Source of the DNA: Anaerocolumna sedimenticola
GTDB taxonomy: Bacteria; Bacillota; Clostridia; Lachnospirales; Lachnospiraceae
Reading direction: 5' to 3'
Assembly (NCBI RefSeq): GCF_009931695.1
Contig: NZ_CP048000.1
Coordinates: 4,730,501 to 4,794,500 of the forward strand
Length of the DNA: 64,000 nucleotides
Below are positions 41,881 to 51,598 of this stretch, piece after piece. The notes below the pieces were generated by a model. The model had not been told where the DNA came from and ran no database searches. It was given only the letters and a program-made list of their open reading frames with translations. The number at the start of each line of letters is the position of its first letter. The stretch's first letter is position 1. The translations under genes and the position numbers were made by a program.

Positions 41881-43950
41881 TTAATTAAAGCTGCCTGCTA
41901 TATTTACTCCATTATTGATAAAGGTATTATTACTTTGGGTAATTACAACTGTTGTAACATTCTGCAGCCCGATTCCATTGTTTGCAATTGTAGCACCGGT
42001 TACAATGGTATCCGTCGGATAACTGTTGTTTCGGCCGGTCTCGCCAAACCGTATACCAACCGGGGCATTTGAGTAAGTGCCGCCGGATACGGTCACATCG
42101 GTAAGGGTGCCATTGTTAGTTCCGTCATTCCTGCCTTTTATTACGGCAGCCGCACCGTTTACAGGGTCGCCGTTCCCGCTGTTGGTTACCGTATTGTTAA
42201 TGAGATTGACGTTCTGATAGTTGCCGTTTTTAAGGTTGATATCGATACCGGCTGCAAAACTTCCGTTGGTACCGCTGTTATTGATGGTATTGTTTGTTAG
42301 AAATGCATTGTTTAACGCTTCATAATACATCCCTTTTGAGGTATTGTTATTAAACTGGGAATTGTTAATATTAATGTTGTTAAATATAGCAGTTCCTGAA
42401 AATACAAGTATTCCATTGGTATTTCCGTTAAACATACTGTTTTGGATGGTTACATTGGAAACCTGGGCGTAGGTTGGTACCCTGAATCCTGCAATAGCAT
42501 TATTTGAGAAGTTGCTGCCTGTTACAATCAGATCGTTCATAACAGGAAAAGCGGGAGAGATATTAATATTAAACCCGTTATTCAAATTATTTAACAATGC
42601 CACATTGGATAGTGTAATAAAACTGGGCTGGTTGCTTCCTATGGTTGAAATCCCCTGGGTAGCGCCGGTGACCTGAAGATCTGATATTACCAGGCGCTCT
42701 GAAGTATTTAATCCTCCGTTTGAAATTGATATGCCGACTCCCGCAGCCGGATTGATTCTAGTCCCGCCGGCGCCGCTACCGGAACCATTTAGAGTAATCC
42801 GCCTGTCAATTGTTACGTTTTCAGGATAGTTTCCGGGTCCGACCTGGATAACATCACCCGGATTGGCGGCATTTATGGCCTGTTGAATCGTAGTATAGAA
42901 AGTACTCTGGGTCTGATTATATACGGAGTTGCTTCCTATGGCAATGACAGTAAATGATATACCGGGACCGTCAATATTTTTTGTGGTCACGGTTATTACG
43001 GCAGAACCGGAATTATTGATTGTAATAATACCTGAATTGGGGTCTACGGGAAAATCCGGATTATCCGAACTAAAGGTAAGGGCTGCGTTATTCGGATTAA
43101 ATAGGTTGCCGTTTGCATCCAGGGTACTGCCAACAACTCCGGAGATGATCGGATCAATGATACCGACAATAGATATTCTCTCATCGAGCCTGGAGGCTGT
43201 GGTAGACAACACCTTTGTCTGTCCGGGACTTACCTCTTCCGACTTCTCATCCACCCAGATGTTACTGCCGTTCAGAATTTGAAGTACGGCAAGTCCATTG
43301 GTAAACCCGGTATTTTCAACACTGAAAGTACCAAGTATTCTTTGGTTTAACAATAGCGTATTGGACTCATTAATAGTGTAGTCACCAGATTGAGTTACGA
43401 CATTGATCATGTCACTGGTACAGTTACAGCTGTCCTGGTATGTTACCTGAAGAAATGGATATAAGCTGCTGTCTGAAAAATTAGTACTATAGCTGCCAAT
43501 TAAAGAATAGGTATTTTCAGGACCGGTTATTGTAATACCGTTATTTGCCGCAGGATTCGTATGCCATTGTTCTGCAAGCTGAGTGATATCAATGCTGATA
43601 AAACTATTTAAATCAGCGTCGGTAACGGTTGCCGTAATTCCCGTGGGTGTAATGGCAGGTGCAGTTGAATACGTCACCGTATTCTGATTGAAGTCGCTTT
43701 GATTTAAATTTATGCTTATTATTTCCGGACCGGGTACGTCTTTTCTGAAGATATAAAGATTTAATAACGCCTCAGTGATGATACTGCCTTGAGGGATAGC
43801 GGACAGGTCAAATTTTATCAACGTCCTGTAATTATCTCCCGGAGCTATATATACACCGATATATAAAAAGGGATAACTGCCAAAGACCGTTGTGGGGTAA
43901 CCTGTAGCAATAAAAGTATCATCACTTGGAAGTAAAATGGATACTGGCAT
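41881..43950 (-). CDS. DNRLRE-domain and parallel beta-helix surface protein
   Basis: A 689-residue protein without a classical signal peptide. Residues 1-175 form a DNRLRE/disaggregatase-related beta-sandwich (LLPSDDTFIATGYPTTVFGS, YRTLIKFDLSAIPQGSIITE, ALLNLYIF, LAEQWHTNPAANNGITI). Residues about 180-270 are a further beta domain of the kind found in Clostridial spore and surface proteins (ESNTLLLNQRILGTFSVENT). After an Ig-like stretch comes a right-handed parallel beta-helix from about 350 to the end (YTTIQQAINAANPGDVIQVG, then many Asn-rich IxNSxFNNN turns). Beta-helices of this type bind or cleave polysaccharides. Without signal peptide or anchor, a spore-coat or exosporium location is possible. 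GGAGG precedes the ATG, and a strong terminator follows. Confidence 0.82.
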   Translation of the reverse strand: MPVSILLPSDDTFIATGYPTTVFGSYPFLYIGVYIAPGDNYRTLIKFDLSAIPQGSIITEALLNLYIFRKDVPGPEIISINLNQSDFNQNTVTYSTAPAITPTGITATVTDADLNSFISIDITQLAEQWHTNPAANNGITITGPENTYSLIGSYSTNFSDSSLYPFLQVTYQDSCNCTSDMINVVTQSGDYTINESNTLLLNQRILGTFSVENTGFTNGLAVLQILNGSNIWVDEKSEEVSPGQTKVLSTTASRLDERISIVGIIDPIISGVVGSTLDANGNLFNPNNAALTFSSDNPDFPVDPNSGIITINNSGSAVITVTTKNIDGPGISFTVIAIGSNSVYNQTQSTFYTTIQQAINAANPGDVIQVGPGNYPENVTIDRRITLNGSGSGAGGTRINPAAGVGISISNGGLNTSERLVISDLQVTGATQGISTIGSNQPSFITLSNVALLNNLNNGFNINISPAFPVMNDLIVTGSNFSNNAIAGFRVPTYAQVSNVTIQNSMFNGNTNGILVFSGTAIFNNININNSQFNNNTSKGMYYEALNNAFLTNNTINNSGTNGSFAAGIDINLKNGNYQNVNLINNTVTNSGNGDPVNGAAAVIKGRNDGTNNGTLTDVTVSGGTYSNAPVGIRFGETGRNNSYPTDTIVTGATIANNGIGLQNVTTVVITQSNNTFINNGVNIAGSFN

Positions 43951-44400
43951 GATAAAATTCCTCCTTCATGATAATATTAGTTTGAATTCTGAGCATAGCA
44001 ACCAAAAGTCTCCATGGCATAATACTTGATTAAACGTATGGTTTTTTATGAAATCCGCATATGGTATATTTTTATTTCTGTCGCACGGTATACACAGCAG
44101 GTATTTATACCCATCCTTAATGCTTAATAATTATTTATACGGATGCAGATTCGGGCACCGCCATATACAGCTATCTCGTTACAGTTACCATTTCAGTCAA
44201 AGCGGATATTCTTAGGTCCGCTGCTCTATCCTTATACCTGCTGCTCAGGCATTTCAGTCTGAGCATAAACTCGAACTGAGGTAACCATTCTATCAATTCG
44301 CCATAAAAATAATTATATAGACATAATATACATTAAGTTTACAAAATGTGACTAAACGCATAATGGATTTTGCTCAACAGGACATAGTTACCCTTAAGAA
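43951..44400. other. Gene-free stretch upstream of the surface-protein gene
   Basis: Some 450 bases without a supportable ORF. The first 100 bases should contain the promoter of the beta-helix gene on the minus strand; I cannot fix its boxes. Around 44190-44290 are repeated CTGCTG, TTTCAGTC and GAGCATAAAC fragments that look like decayed sequence rather than a gene. Confidence 0.4.
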
Positions 44401-44492
44401 CCGAAAGAAACTCGCTTTGCGGGTTTCTCCGGTTCGCGTGTCCGCTCGAATTATTACAAGCAAGCTTGCTAATTCTCACTTTGCTTTCGCGG
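44401..44492 (+). repeat. 92-bp double-hairpin repeat, copy 2
   Basis: It begins with CCGAAAGAAACTCGC pairing with GCGGGTTTCTCCGG, and ends ATTCTCACTTTGCTTTCGCGG. Same orientation as copy 1, inverted relative to copy 3 at 46779. Copies 2 and 3 thus flank the alpha-galactosidase gene. A hairpin just to the right (44502-44543, GAGGTTATATTTCGA with its complement) is the likely alpha-galactosidase terminator. Confidence 0.82.
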
Positions 44493-44558
44493 AAATAAAA
44501 AAGAGGTTATATTTCGAAATAAATCGTGAAATATAACCCTCTTTTCAGATCCTGACTG

Positions 44559-46751
44559 TTATTTCATCTTCAGCCGGTAACGTTTACTCTTAAAATCACC
44601 CCATCCTAACTGGGTGGGTACATTTAAACCATAGTTCATTAATTGGGCACCACTGATTACCGTATCGTCACCATTTACCGTATAATCAACATCTTCCTTA
44701 AGTCCGGTTAATTGAAAGTGGTATAGGGCATCATTTGGTGTAGTTAAAATTTTGTAGAAAAATACTACCGCATCTTTTTTATCTTCTGAAACATACATCC
44801 ACGCAGTTACATTTCCGTCAAAAGGACTAAGTAAGCGGTAAAAATCTCCATATTGTACCAACTGCCTGATTTCTTTATAAGTTTTGACCTGCTCTTTTAT
44901 TACTTCCTTTTCCTCTTCCGTCATTTTGGTAACATCCAGTTCATAACCAAAATTGCCGGCCATGGCTACATCTCCCCTGAATTCCATAGAAGTACTTCTT
45001 CCGGTTTGATGATTCGGAGCAGCAGATACATGTGCCGTCATGACGCTGCAGGGATATATAATGCTGGTACCGAATTGTATCTTTAAGCGTTCTACTCCAT
45101 CCGTATCATCACTGGTCCAATTTTGAGGCATATAATAAAGAATTCCGGGATCAAAACGTCCGCCGCCACCGGAACAGCTTTCAAATAAAATCTCCGGGAA
45201 CCGCTCGGTAATACTTTCCAGGATACGGTAAAGTCCTAATATATAACGGTGAGCCGTCTCCATTTGGCGTTCAGGAGGTAATAAATCGGAACCGATTTCT
45301 GACATATTGCGGTTCATATCCCATTTTACATAAGTAATATTGGCACTGGATAAAACATCCGATATCATTTTAATAACAGCATCCTGCACATCTGATCTTG
45401 TCAGGTCTAAAATCAGCTGGTTTCGCCCTAAGCTTCTTTGCCTGTCTGGAACATGAATACACCAATCCGGATGTGTCCGGTATAAATCACTGTCAGGTGA
45501 AATCATTTCCGGTTCAAACCATAATCCGAATCCCATACCGTATTCATTTACCGCATCGGCCAGGGATTTCAGCCCTCCCGGTAATTTTTCCTTATTTACA
45601 AACCAGTCACCTAAACTGCTGTTATCTGAATTTCTCTTGCCAAACCATCCGTCATCTAATACCAGTAATTCAATGCCTAATTGTGATGCGTCTTTGGCAA
45701 GGGCTTTGAGTTTCTCTTCATTGAAATCAAAATAAGTAGCTTCCCAGTTATTAATTACAATAGGTCTTATCGCATTACGGTGCTTACCTCTGGCCAGACG
45801 GTTGCGGTAAAGTTTATGATACGTTCTTGACATTTCTCCAAGTCCGTTACCAGAGTATACCATCACAACTTCAGGAGTCTGGAATTCTCCCCCTTGGTCC
45901 AATAACCAGTTAAAATCAAAAGGATTTATACCCATTACAACTCTTGTTGTTTTATACTGGTCCACTTCCGCACTGGCTAAGAAATTACCGCTGTAAACAA
46001 AACTGAAACCATATACCTGACCTTGGGTTTCTGTTGCATTCTTACTTAATAAAGCAATAAACGGATTTTCAGAATGGCCGCTGGCACCCCGTCTGCTTTC
46101 TATGGATTGTGTTCCATTTACAACCGGTCTTTTTACCACATGGCGTTCTCATGCCCAGCTTCCGGATAAACTCAGCATGTCAAAATCCGAATGGTCAAAA
46201 TCCACACTCATACTAAGTGCCCTTAATACATTTAACCTGGAATTACCATTGTTTACAAGCCTTGCGGAGCGGATTACAGCGTCATAATCAGAAAAAACCG
46301 TATAGGATAATATTACCTTTAACCCTATCAAAGGATCGGCCAAAGTTATGAAAAGGGTATCTGCTTCCCTGTCATTATCCGTATAAACTGCCGGAAGACC
46401 TTTTAGTTTTGGTTTTCCCTTTATGATTTCATAAGAATCATAAGTCAAATCCGTTATTCTTGTACCATTTTCCAATTGGATCTGATAAGCCGGCATCCGA
46501 AGATCCGTATTACCGTATGCGGGATATTCACTGGGCACGCTGTCCAACGAAAAGGATGTATCTTCATCCGGGTTGGCACTGAAGGAACATCTGGATGTGC
46601 TGTTTTCAATCTGGTCTACCGCCGGATTTGCTATTTTACCTCCCCAATAAATATGGGATAAATACTTATCTCTTAAAATCTTAATAATATAAGTTGAATT
46701 TTTTGCCTGTAAAATAAAACTTTTCTGCTTGTTATCAAAAATAATACTCAT
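44559..46751 (-). pseudogene. GH36 alpha-galactosidase with an in-frame stop
   Basis: The reading frame from the ATG at 46751 (GGAG eight bases upstream) to the stop at 44559 spans 730 codons, the usual size of GH36 alpha-galactosidases, and is interrupted only by TGA at codon 201 (bases 46149-46151). There the family has SGAWARERHV; here GSWA-stop-ERHV, so one C-to-T change (CGA to TGA) explains it. The catalytic residues are intact: the nucleophile Asp in YVKWDMNRN (codon 478) and the acid/base Asp in CSGGGGRFDPG (codon 534). The enzyme would release galactose from raffinose-type sugars or galactomannan oligosaccharides in the cytoplasm. It is the last gene after a VanRS-carboxypeptidase unit but has its own promoter. 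The break may be a sequencing error or a recent mutation. Confidence 0.85.
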
Positions 46752-46778
46752 ATATACAGCTCCTGTTCTGATTTTTTT

Positions 46779-46870
46779 CCGCGAAAGCAAATCGAGCAAT
46801 CACCAAGCTTGCTTGAATGTATGAATACGCTCGCGAACCAAAGAAACTTAAGTGAAGTTTATCTTCCGGT
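46779..46870 (-). repeat. 92-bp double-hairpin repeat, copy 3 (in alpha-galactosidase leader)
   Basis: CCGCGAAAGCAAATCGAGCA at one end and AAGTTTATCTTCCGG at the other, in the opposite orientation to copy 2. It lies between the promoter (46888-46916) and the start codon of the alpha-galactosidase, so the mRNA leader would contain its hairpins. Confidence 0.75.
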
Positions 46871-46887
46871 TTCATAAATATTTAATT

Positions 46888-46916
46888 ATTTTATCCGGAT
46901 TCTGTTTTTAACTCAA
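46888..46916 (-). promoter_or_regulatory. Promoter of the alpha-galactosidase gene
   Basis: On the minus strand TTGAGT and TAAAAT are separated by 17 bases, about 135 bases before the start codon. Confidence 0.6.
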
Positions 46917-46983
46917 TGTATTATTTTCTTTTTTATTTTGATTAAATTATATTATTTCTTTGAGATAAATATATTTAACATAC

Positions 46984-48146
46984 TTATTTATGGTCTACTT
47001 TAGCTAATTCCTGACCAATTTGACCATAAACCGAAAATGCATCTGTAAGATTAAATTGCTCCGTGGAATGATCTCCTTTCGCTCCAGCAGTAACAAGTAT
47101 ATAATCTTTACCGTTTATATTTGCCAAACTTGCCAGACACAGACCCGCTTCACTGGTAAATCCTGTCTTACCTCCCAGTATCTCACCACCCTCCACCTCC
47201 ATATGATCCATGGATTTAAACATTGTACTGACAAAAGTGAAACCATCCGGATGTTTATTGGTCGATGCCACAGTATACCTGCTGCTGGTAAAGATACTAC
47301 GGAATACATCATTTTGAAGAGCATAATTTAAAAGGACAGCCATATCTTTCACTGTTGTATAGTGGCTTTCATTATGCAAACCGGTGGAATTGCAAAAATG
47401 TGTATTGGGCATTCCCAACTCTTCTGCCTTTTGATTCATAAGATCAGAGAAAGCTGTTTCAGTACCGGAAATCTGTAATGCAATAGTCAAACAGCACTCT
47501 GCCCCGATGGAAGTAAAATGCCATAGATCAGATCTTTTGCGGTGGCTGCTTCTCCAGGTTCAAAACCGGCCAGAGAGGCCCCCTCGGCATATAAATCCTG
47601 GTATATATCCGATGGAATTTTTAATTTTTCATTTAAATCCGGTATATTTTCAATTGCCAGGATTGCAGTCATTATTTTTGTCATAGATGCCGGATATATC
47701 TTTTTATCCCCATTATTGTCTGCGATAATGTTTCCGTTCTTTCGTTCCAGCAGAATGGCCTCCGGACTATACAGATTTTCCACATCCAAGCTTAAATCGG
47801 CTTTCCTGACAGTATTTACATTTTGCCCGTTATCATAACCGGTTACCCTGTTAAAATCCTGGCTCTTATCTTGTTTTGCCAGATTCTGAGTTTCTTGCGT
47901 TTGGTATTGATTCTCTTTTGAGTTGGTTTCATACTTATTTTCAATCCCATGGCCTGATTCTAAATAATCCAATCCTTTCGATATGGTATTCGGTAATTTC
48001 GTTAAATTTTCCCCTTTATAATTTGTTAAAAGTAATGTAACTAAAATAGCCAGTACCAACATACCAAATAAAAGAATGCAGTATAATTTGGCAAATAGAA
48101 TCTCCTTTCTCCTTCTTTTTCTTTTCGTATCGTCATAATAATTCAT
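46984..48146 (-). CDS. D-alanyl-D-alanine carboxypeptidase, S11 family (frameshifted as given)
   Basis: Adding one base to a run of four G (plus strand C, 47502-47505) joins two frames into a 387-residue serine D,D-carboxypeptidase (penicillin-binding protein 5/DacF class). Residues 15-42 are a membrane segment that anchors it outside the membrane. Then follow a linker rich in Asn and Gln and the catalytic domain with SMTK (Ser154, Lys157), SGAE in the position of SxN, and GGKTGFTSEAG as KTG box. It removes the terminal D-Ala of peptidoglycan stem peptides. Its place directly downstream of a VanR/VanS pair recalls VanY-type regulation of cell-wall precursors. GGAGG precedes the ATG. The frameshift is probably a base-call error. 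Confidence 0.87.
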
Positions 48147-48314
48147 ACCTGTCCCTCCATAAAGAAATTTAAACCTTTCGGAGAAGTGCTCGGTTCCTAA
48201 TCGGTATTTTTATTGTACCGTAAGGAAGCTGTAAATATTTTAATTTCCAATTGATACTTTATTAAGAAAAAATATAAACTTTACTAAGCTTAATTAATAT
48301 TCCTGACAACCCTG

Positions 48315-49451
48315 CTAAAGCTCTTTATTTACCGGCAAGGTTACCGTAAATGTTGTAGTCCCATTTTCACTCTCCGCATAAATGGTACCGCCATGTAATG
48401 CAACAATTTCTTTCGCAATGGCAAGGCCTAAACCTGCTCCGCCGGTGTTGGTTACGCGGGCGTCATCCAAACGAAAGAATTTTTCAAAGATGGAATTTAA
48501 TTTTTCTCTGGGAATGGTTTTACCGGAATTCTGAAATGTAATAATTATTTCATTATCCCTTAATTTAGCAGTAATATGAATTACAGTATTTTCTGCGCTG
48601 TAGGTTATGGCGTTTTTTAGAATATTATTAAAAACTCTTGCTAATTTTTCAGAATCACCATATAAAACAATATTTTCATCGGCATGGATTACCGCTTTTT
48701 TTCCATACGGTTCTAATAACGGATAAAATTCATCGGCTAACTGAACCAGCATATAATATAAATCAATATCTTCTTTCTCTAAGACAATATTCTGAAGATT
48801 ATATCTGGTTATTTCGAAAAATTCATTTATAAGCTTTTCCAGCCGGTAAGCCTTATCTAAGGCAATCTTTACATATCTTTCTTCCTGCTTTGCGGGCATA
48901 TCGGGAGCTTCCTCCAAAAGACTCAGATATCCTATAACCGATGTCAGCGGAGTTTTAATATCATGGGCTAAGTATACGACTAAATCATTTTTTCTTTGTT
49001 CCGCCAGTTTAGCGTCCTGTTCCCTTTGTTTTAAAATATATTTGCATTCATTTAAACGTACCTGCAAAAAACTCATTTCAGGAGACAAGATAATATCCCT
49101 ATCATTCTGATCCATTAAAGCATCCAGTCCCTGACTGATTTCATCAAAATAATGAGTCATTACGGAAATAAAAATCCGCAGTATGATCCAAAATCCTATA
49201 ATGCCGGCTAACGCAATAATAAAAGTTTTATTATTACGAAGACTATATTGATAGATGGTAATGGCATCCTCATAATCCAAAAAAAATTGCCTCTGAAGAA
49301 AAGCCACGACAGCATTCCCTAGTTTGCCTGCAATTAATGACATGAGAATGGAAATCAAAACTCCCGTACCAACCGCAATAAGGAAAATATACAGGGATAA
49401 CTTCTGTTCGAATTTTGTATAATCATTTTTTTTCTTTTTTTTATTTATCAA
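48315..49451 (-). CDS. Sensor histidine kinase, VanS-like
   Basis: A 378-residue membrane kinase. Two membrane helices (residues about 17-45 and 76-95) flank a short extracytoplasmic loop of about 30 residues. A HAMP-like linker leads to the dimerisation/phosphoacceptor helix VVYLAHDIKTPLTSVIGYLS (H-box), then N-box FNNILKNAITYS and G-boxes FRLDDARVTNTGGAGLGLAI with GGTIYAESENGTTT. The short loop and the H-box sequence LAHDIKTPLTSV match the VanS group. The start is TTG at 49451, overlapping the end of the regulator gene; no better start is near. Confidence 0.9.
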   Translation of the reverse strand: MINKKKKKNDYTKFEQKLSLYIFLIAVGTGVLISILMSLIAGKLGNAVVAFLQRQFFLDYEDAITIYQYSLRNNKTFIIALAGIIGFWIILRIFISVMTHYFDEISQGLDALMDQNDRDIILSPEMSFLQVRLNECKYILKQREQDAKLAEQRKNDLVVYLAHDIKTPLTSVIGYLSLLEEAPDMPAKQEERYVKIALDKAYRLEKLINEFFEITRYNLQNIVLEKEDIDLYYMLVQLADEFYPLLEPYGKKAVIHADENIVLYGDSEKLARVFNNILKNAITYSAENTVIHITAKLRDNEIIITFQNSGKTIPREKLNSIFEKFFRLDDARVTNTGGAGLGLAIAKEIVALHGGTIYAESENGTTTFTVTLPVNKEL

Positions 49452-50136
49452 TTTTATAACCTACCCCCCATATCGTTTTAATGTACTTGGGATTATCTAC
49501 GGAATCGCCCATCTTTTCCCGCAAATGCCGTATATGAACGGTTATTGTATTATTACTTTTACTGTAATATTCATCCTTCCATATATCATGGAATAATTCT
49601 TCGGCACTAACTACGTTTCCCCTTTTCTGGCTCAGAATTTTTAGTATGGAAAATTCAGTTGGTGTTAAGGATAACGGTTTCTCATTTAAAGTACACTCGT
49701 GGGTATCTATATTAATAACCAGGCCAGATAATTCTATGATATTCTCTTCCTGTTCCATTCCGCTGTTATATCTTAAGTACCTTCTAAGCTGTGCTTTCAC
49801 CCTTGCCACCAGCTCTAACGGCCGGAAAGGTTTTGTAATATAATCATCTGCTCCAATCGTAAGCCCTGTAATTTTATCAATTTCTTCATCCTTTGCAGTA
49901 AGCATAATGACCGGATAATTATATTTTTCCCTTATTTTCTGACATATAGTAAATCCACTGACACCGGGAAGCATAACATCTAAAATTGCCAGATCAACTT
50001 TATTTTTATTAAGAAAATCCACTGCATCCGTTGCAGAATAAAACTTATAGACCGTATAATTTTCACTTTTTAAGTACAGCTCGACTAAATCAGCAATTTC
50101 TTTTTCATCATCAACAACAAGAACAGTCCCATCCAT
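49441..50136 (-). CDS. Response regulator, VanR-like (OmpR family)
   Basis: A 231-residue regulator. The receiver domain carries DDEKE, the phosphoacceptor Asp in DLAILDVMLPGVSG, the Thr/Ser in MLTAKDE, and Lys in ITKPFRPLELVARV. The C-terminal winged helix (LTPTEFSILKILSQKRGNVV, then SNNTITVHIRHLREKMGDS, YIKTIWGVGYKI) is OmpR/PhoB type. Its sequence resembles VanR. AGAGGTGG precedes the ATG at 50136. It begins a unit with the VanS-like kinase and the D,D-carboxypeptidase. No vanG/vanB-type ligase or vanT genes are in the window, so no glycopeptide resistance is implied. Confidence 0.92.
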   Translation of the reverse strand: MDGTVLVVDDEKEIADLVELYLKSENYTVYKFYSATDAVDFLNKNKVDLAILDVMLPGVSGFTICQKIREKYNYPVIMLTAKDEEIDKITGLTIGADDYITKPFRPLELVARVKAQLRRYLRYNSGMEQEENIIELSGLVINIDTHECTLNEKPLSLTPTEFSILKILSQKRGNVVSAEELFHDIWKDEYYSKSNNTITVHIRHLREKMGDSVDNPKYIKTIWGVGYKIDK

Positions 50137-50191
50137 AATACCACCTCTTTCATAATACTTAATCTCTATTTTAGCAGATATAATAATCGGC

Positions 50192-50236
50192 CTTCTTAGG
50201 ATAATGTTGATAAAATCTTAAGATTTTCCTAAGATT
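50192..50236. promoter_or_regulatory. Repeated CTTAGGA/CTTAAGA motif upstream of the VanR-like gene
   Basis: A perfect 16-base palindrome AAAATCTTAAGATTTT (50212-50227) is flanked by TTCTTAGGATAAT on the left and TTTCCTAAGATTAATT on the right, so three related half-sites occur in 45 bases, 60-100 bases before the start of the regulator. It is suited to a phosphorylated OmpR-family dimer and may give autoregulation. Confidence 0.55.
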
Positions 50237-50275
50237 AATTAGAGCCTGCCTATCTTAATGAAATTACTGAAAAAA

Positions 50276-50304
50276 TTTGTATAATTTTGAGATATGTAGT
50301 ATGA
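50276..50304 (+). promoter_or_regulatory. Promoter of the acyltransferase gene
   Basis: TTGTAT and TATGAT are 17 bases apart, 44 bases before the start codon. Confidence 0.5.
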
Positions 50305-50347
50305 TTGCTAATAGCGTTCAAAATTGAATGCAGGAACGGAGTATAAT

Positions 50348-51442
50348 ATGGACAAAAAAAGTATATTACTGAAGGAACTGGCAAAGGGACGATGCAATAA
50401 TTTTGACTTTCTCAGATTTATTGCGGCAATATTTGTTATAGTGTCACATTCCTTTCCCCTGGTATATGGAGATAATAAAAAGGAACTATTTTATATCTTT
50501 ACCCATGGTCAGTTAACCTTTGGAAATTTGGCAGTTAAAGTTTTTTTTATAATAAGTGGATTTCTTATCGCCAGGAGCTGGGACAATACAAATAATATAT
50601 TTCAATTTATGAAAGCAAGGATATTAAGAATTTTCCCCGGAATAATAACGGTGGTAGCTATCAGTACTTTCATATTAGGAGCCATATTTACTACATATCC
50701 TTTAAAAGAATATTTTCAAAATGAAAACACCTACCGGTATTTATCTTCCATTACCTTGTACCATATGCAGTACAGTCTGCCGGGAGTCTTTCAGGATAAT
50801 ATTTATCAAAATGCCGTTAATGGTTCCTTATGGACTTTAATGCATGAATTTAACTGTTATATCCTAATCGGTATATTAGGATTATTAAAATTACTGAAAA
50901 AGCAATTTATATTACCATTGTTTCTTTTTACTTTCACTTCCTATGTTATGAAATGGGAATTCCCTGGTTTACCCCAATTAAGTCTTAAGTTGGCTGTCTG
51001 CTTTTTTGCCGGTACTTTATTTTTTTGTTTCAAGGATATAATTAAGATCAGAACTACTTATTTCATCATTAGTGTTGCAGTATTATTACTGGCTACCCAG
51101 TTTCGCGGATTTGAAATAACTTCAACTATATTATTGCCATATATTGTTCTTTATTTAGCATTTACACCACATATCAAATTAAACCGGTTTGCAGCAGGCG
51201 GTGATTTATCTTATGGCATTTACATATATGCATTCCCGATACAGCAAATCATAACACATTTATTCGGTGAAACCATACAGTGGTATACGAACCTGATACT
51301 CGCTATTCCTTTTGTATTATTATTTTCCTTTTTATCCTGGCATTTTATCGAGAAACCCTTTATTAATTTAAAGAATATGGGAGTAAGAGATTTTTATGAA
51401 AATATTAGAAATCAGTTTCACTATTTAAACCGCGCCCACTAA
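50348..51442 (+). CDS. Acyltransferase 3 family membrane protein (OafA/YrhL-like)
   Basis: A 364-residue integral membrane acyltransferase with about ten hydrophobic segments. The N-terminal GRCNNFDFLRFIAAIFVIVS plus HSFPLVYG, and further KVFFIISGFLIARSW with the catalytic-region RILRIFPG, are diagnostic for the family, which O-acetylates surface polysaccharides, lipids or peptidoglycan. No SGNH domain is fused. The ATG at 50348 (ACGGAG seven bases before) is preferred to a start eight codons upstream. It is divergent from the VanR-like gene. Confidence 0.92.
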   Translation: MDKKSILLKELAKGRCNNFDFLRFIAAIFVIVSHSFPLVYGDNKKELFYIFTHGQLTFGNLAVKVFFIISGFLIARSWDNTNNIFQFMKARILRIFPGIITVVAISTFILGAIFTTYPLKEYFQNENTYRYLSSITLYHMQYSLPGVFQDNIYQNAVNGSLWTLMHEFNCYILIGILGLLKLLKKQFILPLFLFTFTSYVMKWEFPGLPQLSLKLAVCFFAGTLFFCFKDIIKIRTTYFIISVAVLLLATQFRGFEITSTILLPYIVLYLAFTPHIKLNRFAAGGDLSYGIYIYAFPIQQIITHLFGETIQWYTNLILAIPFVLLFSFLSWHFIEKPFINLKNMGVRDFYENIRNQFHYLNRAH

Positions 51443-51598
51443 CAATCTCCTGACTACCTATACGAATGGATAAACACTTAATAAAAAAACGGTCTTTTCT
51501 TGTTTTTTTCGTAAAAAAATGGTATTATGTTATGAGTTGTTATTACGGATATAATATTAAAGCATTAAAATCTTCATAAGTTCGGAGGTGTGTGGCAA

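Noticed and set aside
44401..44492. CRISPR or direct-repeat array from the 92-bp repeats
   Set aside because: Copies are kilobases apart, in both orientations, with no spacers and no cas genes.
46149..46151. TGA in the alpha-galactosidase as a selenocysteine codon
   Set aside because: The conserved residue at this position is Arg, not Cys, and no SECIS-like hairpin follows immediately; a simple nonsense change or base-call error is far likelier.
48315..50136. Functional vancomycin-resistance cluster
   Set aside because: Only the two-component pair and a D,D-carboxypeptidase are present; no ligase, racemase or D,D-dipeptidase genes lie in the window.
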